This document shows, piece by piece, positions 56,455 through 64,000 of a stretch of DNA of 64,000 nucleotides. The DNA lies in contig JAWZYU010000130.1 in the NCBI GenBank assembly GCA_038380435.1, forward strand, positions 504,001-568,000, in the 5' to 3' direction. The DNA is from Ryuthela nishihirai (lineage: Eukaryota; Arthropoda; Arachnida; Araneae; Heptathelidae). The position numbers were made by a program, and so were the translations under genes. Within the stretch, counting starts at the first letter, position 1. Each line of letters starts with the position of its first letter. The notes under the pieces were generated by a model. The model was not told where the DNA came from. It ran no database searches and saw nothing but the letters and a program-made list of their open reading frames with translations.

Positions 56455-56853
56455 ACTGTGACTGAACTCTCACGCCTTTGCAATTTTTTTACAATTTTAT
56501 TGCAATTTCCGCTTTCGCAGAAACCATTCTTGAACTAGATAAGAAAGAAACTCGACCATACCGATAAAACGAAAATAATAAAACTTCAAAAACTGTGTCT
56601 AAATTTTATACTGGTAGTTGCATTTAGCTGTGAAAAGCTAAAAAATTTCATAACACCAAAATAGTAACGGAGAACATAATTTTTATCCTACATTCTTTTA
56701 CACGAATATTGAAGTCTCACCACGAATAGTGCAGACGAGTTATTTTTCCATGCCATGTAATAGAATATATAACTGATATCACACGTATTAAAAACACAAA
56801 ATGTGAATAAAATTTATTTTACCGATTTTCAATTCTGTTTGAATATTTTGCAA
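56455..56853 (+). repeat. Repeat R fragment
   Basis: Matches 27540-27900: CAATTTCCGCTTTCGCAGAA, GAAGTCTCACCACGAATAG, CCATGCCATGTAATAGAATA, GATTTTCAATTCTGTTTG. A Tc1-like MITE arm follows directly. 56301-56454 has a small inverted relative at 5868-5930 and nothing else recognised. Confidence 0.7.
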
Positions 56854-56856
56854 CCG

Positions 56857-56966
56857 AACGTGTCACGTGACACGAAGGTTGCCAGATCACTAATTTCTAA
56901 AATAATCGTTGCCATATATTTTTTCTGAACTCTGTAATCAACCATAGTGTTCGGATACTTTTTTGA
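56857..56966. mobile_element. Tc1-like foldback MITE, half-copy
   Basis: Starts at the palindrome centre (GTGTCACGTGACACGAAGG) and runs to GTTCGGATACTTTTTTGA, losing the last GCGACTG where the LINE scrap begins. Confidence 0.75.
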
Positions 56967-56971
56967 CACCC

Positions 56972-57725
56972 AACCTTAGATAGGGGTCAAAACGTGTACA
57001 GATACGCTGAATTCTATTCTGAGTCAAAGCGTTATGGACGAGTGGTAGAGGATCTGGGATACGACCGAGAATGGTCTTCAAACGAAGACATTTTTGAAAA
57101 GGGTCAGTCTATCCTGGATGTCCTCAGATCACTACCTAACGCATGTACTAACGGGACATCGGAGCTTCCCAGCGTATCTGGAGCGTTTTAAGATCGCTGG
57201 CCACAGTAACTCCGGCAGTGGGGCTCCAGATGCAGTTGGGTTGGGATGTTTCACCTCTGAGAGGCACTTTTTTGTACACCATGGGCTGAATGGCCAGGTC
57301 ACATGGACCCCGAACGCTCAGAGAAGGTTGGGGGAGGGGACCCACTGGAACAGCTGTTGGGAGACAGATGGTAGCCTCCCGTCAAGGCATCCAGCGTGTT
57401 CTTTAACGTGCACAGGGTATGGCTCTCCCGCACACGGGGCCACGGCTTAACGTCCCATCCGACGGACGGCGGCCTTTCCAAGCCCATCGGTGTCCCCTAC
57501 TGACCGTAGGCAGGGCGGGGAATTTTGCGGAGATAAATCTCAACGCTGACCCAGCAGGGATCGAACCTGGGAACTGCAGATTACGAGCCTGGCGCGCTAC
57601 CGACGGAGCCACCCCCGCCCCTCTCCAGATGCAGACGTCGGGCATTATATCCACCGGTGTCCGATCACGGAAGAGTTCGCTAACGAACTCAGAAGCTCCG
57701 AAGAGATCAGTGAATAGCAGGCAGG
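56972..57725 (+). pseudogene. LINE 3' coding end split by a SINE
   Basis: Upstream of the SINE: ESKRYGRVVEDLGYDREW, then, in another frame, THVLTGHRSFPAYLERFKIA and GSGAPDA. Downstream: PDADVGHYIHRCPITEEF. The joined pattern (T-G-H-x-x-F-x-A-Y-L-x-R-F...C-P) is the C-terminal Cys/His region of jockey/R1/I-type LINE ORF2 proteins, though the expected first cysteines are not visible. It is a different LINE from that at 51.5-54.4 kb. The first part recurs at 4389-4482. Confidence 0.7.
57236..57622 (-). mobile_element. SINE family B, full length, with perfect 12-bp target duplication
   Basis: Complete antisense SINE B flanked by CTCCAGATGCAG at 57224-57235 and 57623-57634. Removing the SINE and one repeat restores continuity of the LINE C-terminal sequence around it, direct evidence for the insertion event. 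Confidence 0.95.
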
Positions 57726-57774
57726 GCGGTCACAGTGTCCATCAGGAGTGCTCGAGTCAGGCCGCATCTGAGCG

Positions 57775-57885
57775 ACATGGATTGGCTCCTATGGTTGGCT
57801 CAACATGGGTTGGCTCGTCGACCCATGTCGACGTTGTCCATGTTGGCCTGACATGGTTGGCCCGACATGGGTTGGCTCATATGAG
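57775..57885 (+). repeat. Short degenerate minisatellite (CATGGGTTGGCTC)
   Basis: Five or six variants of GACATGGNTTGGCTC, including the inverted GACCCATGTCGAC in the centre. Frames of 67 and 201 codons crossing it have no support. Confidence 0.7.
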
Positions 57886-58028
57886 CGACATTGTTCATTC
57901 GTATGCCGAATCCGGGACTCACTTCTTTGAGACCGAAGCTGATTTCGCTCTTCTACTACTTTTCCTACTCTTAGCACCCCCTTTAATAGCACCCATACTA
58001 AAGGTTCCTACTGGTCTCCCCTGAGAGA

Positions 58029-58408
58029 AGGGGCGGGGGGTGGCTCAGTCGGTAGCGCGCCAGGCTCGTAATCTGTAGTTTCCAGGTTCGAGTCCCAGCT
58101 GGGTCAGCGTTGAGACTTTTCTCCGCAAAATTCCTCGCCCTACCCACGGTCAGTAGGGGACACCGATGGGCTTGGAAAGGCTGCCGTCCGTCGGATGGGA
58201 CGTTAAGCCGTGGCCCCGTGTGCGGGAGAGCCATACCCTATGCACGTTAAAGAACACGCTGGATGGCCTTGTCTGGAGGCTACCATCTGTCTCCTAACAG
58301 CTGTTCCAGTGGGTCCCCTCCCTCAACCTTCTATGGGCCCTCAGGGTCCTTCTGATCTGACCATTTAGCCCATGGTGTGCAAAAAAGTGCTGCTCAGAGG
58401 TAAAACAT
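58029..58408 (+). mobile_element. SINE family B, full length
   Basis: Head GGGGCGGGGGGTGGCTCAGT, B box GGTTCGAGTCCC, body and 3' module ending AGGTAAAAC. The sequence just after it (58409-58465, TTAGTTAACATAATAAAAGC) matches the LINE RT at 53610-53670, so the SINE sits in or next to another LINE scrap. Confidence 0.9.
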
Positions 58409-58480
58409 TAGTTAACATAATAAAAGCTCTCCATAATAACACTGAGTCGTGTGTGAGAGTTGGTAAGTCTTTTAAACAGT
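58409..58480 (+). pseudogene. LINE reverse-transcriptase scrap
   Basis: TTAGTTAACATAATAAAAGC, CTCC, then ACACTGAGTCGTGTGTGAGA and GTTGGTAAG match 53608-53672 (LVNIMKALYTNTESCVSVGK region of the LINE). Only about 70 bp remain. Confidence 0.8.
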
Positions 58481-58615
58481 TTAGAAGTCATTGGCGGTCA
58501 GGCTGATATCATAAACATTTTAGAAGTCCTTTCAGTCATGGCGATGGCTGAGTCTTATAATGGCCACGGTCTTATAAATGGAAATAGTGAGGCTTAGGAT
58601 GTCTATGGAAAGCCC

Positions 58616-58911
58616 AACGTTAAAGAACACGTTTGATGGCCTTGACGAGAGCCTACCATCTGTCTTCTAACAGGGGTCCATGTGACCTGGCCATTTAGTC
58701 CATGGTGTGCAAAAAAGTGCCGCTCAGAGGTAAAAACAACCCAACGTTAAAGAACACGCTGGATGACCTTGACGGGAGGCTACCATCTGTCTCCCAACAG
58801 CTGTTCCAGTGGGTCCCCTCCCCCAACCTTCAGTGAGCCTTCGGGGTCCATGTGACCTGGCCATTTAGCCCATGGTTTGCAAATAAGTGCCGCTCAGAGG
58901 TAAAACAACCC
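58616..58911 (+). mobile_element. Two headless SINE-B 3' modules
   Basis: 58616-58742 is a module with an internal deletion (AACAGGGGTCCATGTGACC); 58743-58911 is a full module. The second runs straight into the segmental duplication, as at 1490-1660. Confidence 0.85.
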
Positions 58912-60754
58912 AAATCCTTACCTTATGTCATAACACTTAATGAAAGTCTGTTTAGTCTATTTAATAGGTTTCATATGCATTATGGAAAATCCATTATTTA
59001 AGCAGTTGTGACTGATACCTCAGTCACTCTCATCATCTTTATATATTTATCACTCTTTTATCCTTTCATTTTTCTAATAATTTGTTTTCTACGGCAGCTG
59101 CATGGTGTCTTACATAGATCTAAGGACCTGACCTCCATATATCCGGGAAAACATGGAGCAGGTTGAAAACAAATAGTTATGTCGGCAGCGGTCAAAGATT
59201 TTCCAAACTACGATACTGTTTCCCAGGATATTTGAAGGACGAAGTCTTGTCTTCAGTTTACTAAAAAATAAACATTTTAATGAACGAAAAAATCTGAATT
59301 CTTTTGAAAAGAGACAGATCTTCATGATATGGTGTTTACTGCTTTTCTGACCCACTATTTTGTGGCGTTAGGTGAGAACTACACAAAACACTTGTATTTT
59401 ATTAAGCCCCTCCGACAGCCCAATAAAGTCATATGCTTATGGTATAAGTCAGTTCTGCTGAGGTCCTGCCATCCTCACAGACCTTCTACTGTGGCATATA
59501 AACTGACAGGATCCTGTCAGACCTCTGTGGCAAGCAGCTGCTTGAGGGGGTATTTATTTTTTTATTTTATAAGTCAGTGATGGGGAAATTATGGCTTGTG
59601 ATCCAAATTCTTGGAGATTTTTTATCTGGCCTGCCCACATTTTGAGATGAATAGTTTGTGAACTGAAGTATTTTAGTTTTGAGAATATTTAAGAACACCT
59701 AACCGTGCCATGATTGCTATTGGTTGTGAGTTGTCAACTGCTGTGTTCAAACCTGATATTTATATATTAGCAGTTCTTGCCATGAACCAAGAGATGGCAG
59801 CACCTAACTTGCAACTCAGCATCAGAGTTTACTCGAATTGAAATAAAAAAAATTGAAAATATTTCCTCATCAATGCATTAGGCTCTTCCTTAGCCGTGCC
59901 AACATGATATATTAGTCAATATTCTAGTGTTACATTTCATTTATTCAAGTGCAAAATTTAAATCCTCTGCAACATTTAGAAAAGTGAAAACACTTCTAGA
60001 AAGAAACGATAGTTGAAGAGCAGTTAGAAAATCTCTCTCTTACCAAGGGTGGATCCAGAAAATGTATTAAGTGGGGACGATATATACGGTAGGACTTCTT
60101 TACGAATTGAGAGGTTCCCTGGCGAAAAAATGGATTTCGCAACTTTTCTAGGCGTTTTGGGCGAAAAACAGCTTATTCTTTTTCTAAAATTTTCTTTTGG
60201 ACACAAAAGCAATTTAATAAAATAAGATCCCTCGATTTACGCGGAAGATAGGTTCCTTACACTGAAGATAAGTTCTGGGATTTTTTCTGAATTCTGTAAT
60301 CGACCATAGTGTTCGGATACGTTTTTGAGCGACTGTAGGTGGTCATATTATTTTGATACTAGATCGTGTGAGCTCACTCACGGAAATATTGAGCGCGTGC
60401 AGTTACCGTTCACAGCAAACTGGAGCGTGTGCAGTAACTGCACACACTCCAATTTGCTGTGAACGGTAACTGGAGCGTATACAGTTGCTGTACACGCTCC
60501 AGATAATTTTCCTGAATTCTGTAATCACGTGACACGAAAGTTGCCAAATCACTATTTCTAAAAAAAACGTTGCCAGATATTTTTTCTGAATTCTGTAATC
60601 AACCGTAGTGTTCGGATACTTTTTTGAGCGACTGTACATTGAAATTTTATTCATACATATTTATCTCCAATATCTCTCTGATTATCAATCTGACATATCA
60701 TTTTTTATCAACATAAATTATTGAGTCATTTTATTCACTTATATCATTTCTGCC
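58912..60754 (+). repeat. Segmental duplication, copy 2 (partner 1662-3720)
   Basis: Direct copy containing the SINE-A 3' fragment (59455-59560), the hAT-like 5' end (59575) and the composite MITE (60333-60640). It lacks the 260 bp present at 2986-3245, joining GTTCTGGGA to TTTTTTCTGAATTC at about 60279. An extra 17 bp (AGTGAAAACACTTCTAG) near 59982 is absent from copy 1. Confidence 0.85.
60279..60640. mobile_element. Tc1-like MITE arm plus composite foldback MITE
   Basis: A right arm (GAATTCTGTAATCGACCATA to GAGCGACTG) is followed by the composite with the CAGTTACCGTTCACAGCAAA inverted repeat, hairpin ATACAGTTGCTGTACACG, and an intact right end (GAGCGACTG then TA at 60637). Confidence 0.75.
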
Positions 60755-60960
60755 AGATACATTATTAAAGACGCAAGAAGAAGTCGGGAAATTCAGACTT
60801 TACGAAAAAGAGAAAAAGTTTCGATCGCAGGCGACGAAGAATATTCAGCTGCACCGAATGGCAAGTAGGAAAGATTTTTCAAACCTATAAAATAAATATA
60901 GAGGAAGTTATTTCACTCACATTTCATGGTCCAACCAAATCACTAATGAATCAATGAACA

Positions 60961-61185
60961 GGATGGCTCATGAAAATAGATATGGACCAGTTCATAATCT
61001 TTCTGTAGGATCGGTAGCCTTTGGAATTTTAAAATTATTACCGAGTGACAATATGAGTGAATTAATTTTGAAAAATACGAACCAAGGTGTTGACCACCTA
61101 AAGCAGGCTCTCTCAATCAGCGACACAAAAAATGTACTGAATCTGGCTCATTCCTTCCAATTATTCGATAAACATATTTACGTAC
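60961..61185 (+). CDS. Candidate isolated exon, unknown product
   Basis: An open frame (ATG at 60954, stop near 61206) reads MAHENRYGPVHNLSVGSVAF, then LLPSDNMSELILKNTNQGVD and LSISDTKNVLNLAHSFQLFD. Its composition is balanced, unlike the repeat-derived frames elsewhere. CACTAATG-AACAG at 60939-60961 could be a branch point and acceptor, and GTACGTAAC at 61182 a donor. It is the only stretch that looks like host coding sequence. I do not recognise the protein. It could equally be an old transposon fragment or chance. Confidence 0.25.
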
Positions 61186-61189
61186 GTAA

Positions 61190-61508
61190 CAAATCTTTTT
61201 TTTTTTAAGAAAGAAAATACTTCCCTATACAAAAGGACGGAGGTAACCTAGAAGCTATATTAGGCTTCTCACATGACATACTAGCGGATTTTACAGTAGA
61301 CCAGTAACACCACGAATTCCTAATTCTAATTAAAAATGTATATTTTCATTTTTAATGAGATATTTCCTTTGATTCCTTAAAAGTAGTTTTTTTTTTCGTT
61401 TTCCTTTGAAATGCGTGTTTTTGTTTTAAGTTGAGAATTTTCCCATGCTGTTATTCCAGAATATGTAATAGGTTTTTTTTGTGCAATAATCCTGAGGTAT
61501 TTTAACTA
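61190..61508. other. AT-rich stretch without recognised features
   Basis: No gene or repeat recognised. It includes several T-runs. Confidence 0.4.
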
Positions 61509-61831
61509 CAGTGGACCCTCGATATAACGCGCATATCGGGCGGGAAACAACACCCGCGTTATAAGGTGAACCGCGTTATACCGAGCGGCGCGGTGGCGAC
61601 ACAATAAATTTACTCAGAACGATTTGAGCTATATACTGAAACATCCCATCAACTATATATATTATATATTTTAATAAAAAAACAATTTATTTATTAAGTG
61701 TTTTATTAAAATTCACATAACATAGTTATACATCTTAATAAGTACATACCTGTAAAACAAGTGGATCCCGATATACCGCGCTATAACCGAGTGCGCGGTA
61801 TAGCGAGCAGCGCTATAACGAAGGTCCACTG
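61509..61831. mobile_element. Pogo/Tigger-like MITE, 323 bp
   Basis: Starts CAGTGGACCCTCGATATAAC and ends CGAAGGTCCACTG, with TA at 61507-61508 and 61832-61833. Both ends contain variants of GTTATA/TATAACG and CCGCG words in inverted order (CCGCGTTATACCGAGC; TATACCGCGCTATAACCGAG). The AT-rich centre has no transposase. TA duplication and these termini fit the pogo/Tigger branch of Tc1/mariner. Confidence 0.85.
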
Positions 61832-61833
61832 TA

Positions 61834-62410
61834 TTACTTTCAGAAAGAAAATCGTTACGAAAAGGAAAATGGTTTTGGGAGTTCCGTTCGTGCGTTACAC
61901 TGTTTGACGTAAGTGAGAAAGATTATTCAGTTTTCAATAACAGTCGTTTTAAATTTATGGACGACCCCTAGGTCTTTAACAGATTGCATATTTTCAATTT
62001 TTAGTGGTCTTACCATGTAGGCCACTGAACTGGAATACTACAATTTGTGCAATTAAAACTTCTAGATTAAACGAAAGTTTATTCTTATATTAAAATTGTC
62101 AGAATTCATAGTGGTAGTTGTTTTCACTCTCATGTTAATTTTTTCTATGATTACAAAATTACATGAAGAAAGAAAAATTTATTGGTTTTTGGAAATAATC
62201 GACTTACGTTTCTAATACACTCAAAGTTAAACAAAAGTTATAAAAAATTCTTCACTAGTCCCCTGACTGATATAAGAATTCATCTATAGGTATGAAGCGA
62301 ATGAGATTAAACTGACAACATACGAGTACTGTCAGTTTGGTGTGTAAAAGTACTTAGTGGTTAAATATGATATTTCAAATTTTCACTGTTTAGAATATGT
62401 AAAACACAGT
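61834..62410. other. AT-rich stretch without recognised features
   Basis: No gene or known repeat could be recognised here. Confidence 0.4.
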
Positions 62411-62415
62411 AACGA

Positions 62416-62632
62416 ACGTCCCGTGGCCGATTGGTTAGCGCGCTTGGCTACTAATCTAAGGGACCTGGGTTCGAGACCCGGATAAGGCATGGATATGTGT
62501 GTTGTTTTTCTGCTGAGGTCCTGCCATCCTCACAGACCTTCTACTATGGCATATAAACTAACAGACTCCTATCAGACCTCTGTGGCAAGCAGCTGCTTGA
62601 GGGGGGGTATTTATCCATTTTTTTTTAAAACA
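62416..62632 (+). mobile_element. SINE family A, full length
   Basis: Head CGTCCCGTGGCCGATTGGTT, B-box-like GGGTTCGAGACCC, body and 3' end CAGCTGCTTGAGGGGGGGTA then a T/A tail. Confidence 0.9.
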
Positions 62633-62859
62633 CAATAAATCAAATCTGGTCATTAGAAGACGATTATCAATCAAACTCTAGGACAACCTAAATAATGACA
62701 ATTGCAGATTGCAAGCATAACTATGAAACTTTTAATAATCTTTTTCCTAAATAGATATTACGTACGATCCACAAATAATAGATGTTCGAAATGAGACCAT
62801 AGTGCCATGGCTAGGATATCTGACGAACTTATTAATTTAAAAAATAACTTAATCCGACT

Positions 62860-63424
62860 CTGAGTCGCACTTTTTTTGCACACCATGGGCTGAACGGTGT
62901 GCAAAAAAGTGCCACTCAGAAATAAAATAATCCAACGTTAAAGAACACGCTGGATGGCCTTGACGGAAGGCTGACAACTTGACAACAGCTGTTCCAGTGG
63001 GTCATCTCCCCTAATCTTCTGTGAGCCTTCGGGGTCCTTGTGACCTGGCCATTTAGCCCATGGTGGGCAAAATAGTGCCACTCAGAGGTAAAACAACCCA
63101 ACGTTAAAGAACACTCTGGATGGCCTTGACGGGAGGCTACCATCTGTCTCCCAACAGCTGTTGCAGTGGGTCCCCTCCCCCAACCTTCTCTGAGCCTTCG
63201 GGGTCCATGTGACCTTGCCATTTAGCCCATGGTGTGCAAAAAAGTGCCCAACGTTAAAGAACACGCTGGATGGCCTTGACGGGAGGCTACCATCTGTCTC
63301 CCAACAGCTGTTCCAGTGGGTCCCCTCCCCCAACCTTCTCTGAGCCTTCGGGGTCCATGTGACCTGGCCATTTAGCCCATTGTGTGCAAAAAAAGTGCCG
63401 CTCAGAGGTAAAACAATCCAACCC
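62860..63424 (+). mobile_element. Chain of SINE-B 3' modules with an inverted start
   Basis: 62860-62895 is the end of a module on the minus strand, meeting a plus-strand module end (62896-62933) in a short palindrome. Units follow at 62934, 63100 and 63250. The unit at 63100 lacks the last CGCTCAGAGGTAAAACAA before the next starts, so junction positions vary among units. Confidence 0.85.
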
Positions 63425-63833
63425 TCTAACAATATAATAGAACGAAACTGAACTGTCATGTCAATATAAAGTCACATTGGAAGAAAATAACTTCTTAAAT
63501 ATGCTTTTTATCCAAAAAAATATTCAAAGATCAATGAAATCTACATGAGACTAAATTTCGAAAAAATATTGATTCTGTATTTAAAGAATTGTGAAAGACA
63601 AAATATTTAGCAGTTGAGATATTCTGAAAAGTGAACTGAAGCGATTTCAAAACGAAAACAATAAACATTTTATTTGACTTTATTATTTTACACAAACCTA
63701 TTTGTATCAGCATGAGTAATTTTTGTTTTCACAAAGAGTTCATGCATTTATCTTTCTTTGCATTCACAGCGATCATTAGGTTTATTTGAAGCCAATCTCT
63801 TCGCTGTTGTATTTCTGCCAATTACTGCCTATA
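63425..63833. other. AT-rich stretch without recognised features
   Basis: No gene recognised. The 60-codon minus frame at 63531-63713 has no support. Confidence 0.4.
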
Positions 63834-64000
63834 GGGGGGGCGGGGGGGGGCTCAGTCGGTAGCGCGCCAGGCTCGTAATCTGTAGTTCCCAGGTTCGAGT
63901 CCCAGCTGGGTCAGCATTGAGATTTATCTCCGCAAAATTCCCCGCCCTGCCCACGGTCAGTAGGGGACACCGATGAGGCTTGGAAAGGCCGCCGTCCGTC
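63834..64000 (+). mobile_element. SINE family B, cut by window end
   Basis: Head from a G-run and GGGGCTCAGTCGGTAGCGCG, B box GGTTCGAGTCCC, and the start of the body (CGCCCTGCCCACGGTCAGTA). Confidence 0.9.

Noticed and set aside
57419..58024. 201-codon frame
   Set aside because: It runs through an antisense SINE, a LINE scrap and a degenerate minisatellite; each part is explained by those elements.
1348..63459. Repeated frames such as GCFTSERHFFAHHGLNGQV or ARSQGPRRLREGWGRG
   Set aside because: They are translations of SINE B in different frames, broken differently in each copy and conserved only as DNA.
1277..64000. tRNA genes (Thr-like and Ser/Leu-like)
   Set aside because: All tRNA-like segments are heads of SINE copies: acceptor stems do not close and each is followed by the same SINE body.

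Overview
This window is nuclear DNA from an animal. Nothing in it looks bacterial or viral. It is AT-rich and built almost entirely of transposable-element remains and tandem repeats: two tRNA-derived SINE families, degraded non-LTR, Ty3/gypsy, Tc1/mariner and hAT elements, foldback MITEs, and long tandem arrays. The mix of families fits an invertebrate, probably an arthropod and perhaps an arachnid. That placement is inference; no taxon-diagnostic host gene is visible. I found no convincing intact host gene. The only host-exon candidate is a weak one near 60.96-61.18 kb.

Layout. 0-4.6 kb: Tc1-like foldback MITEs and a 2 kb segment that recurs at 58.9-60.75 kb. 4.6-9.6 kb: SINEs, a Tc1 transposase tail, a dead Ty3/gypsy pol piece and a LINE tail. 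9.8-12.0 kb: an inverted copy of an unnamed dispersed repeat (here called R), containing a fragment of a conserved protein family. 12.1-15.2 kb: an antisense LINE endonuclease piece and SINEs, including a chain of tandem SINE tails. 15.2-18.1 kb: a 29-bp minisatellite between direct repeats, then more foldback MITEs. 18.1-24.3 kb: a second R copy, SINEs and Tc1 fragments.

24.6-46.2 kb is the dominant structure: three arrays (about 20, 15 and 87 units) of a repeat of about 128 bp. Each unit starts with a hAT-type terminal inverted repeat (CAGTGGTTCTCAACC), and each array ends in a single opposite-facing hAT terminus (GTTGAGAACCGCTG). I read this as a satellite born from the end of a hAT transposon. 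It sits inside repeat R, which itself interrupts a Tc1-like transposase. The array plus its right flank was then duplicated, giving three copies of the flank at 27.2-30.7, 32.7-34.9 and 46.1-49.6 kb. The third array also shows higher-order duplications of about 1,531 and 1,408 bp.

49.5-57.7 kb: a five-unit SINE-tail chain, a hAT transposase remnant, the most complete LINE here (endonuclease plus reverse transcriptase, frameshifted, YADD changed to YADN), a second gypsy remnant, and a SINE inserted with a perfect 12-bp target duplication into a second LINE's 3' coding end. 57.7-64 kb: SINEs, the second copy of the 1.7-3.7 kb segment, a pogo/Tigger-like MITE and another SINE-tail chain.

The genes do not form a pathway. 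The window is a layered record of insertion, nesting and tandem amplification, and the order of events can be partly read from the nesting.
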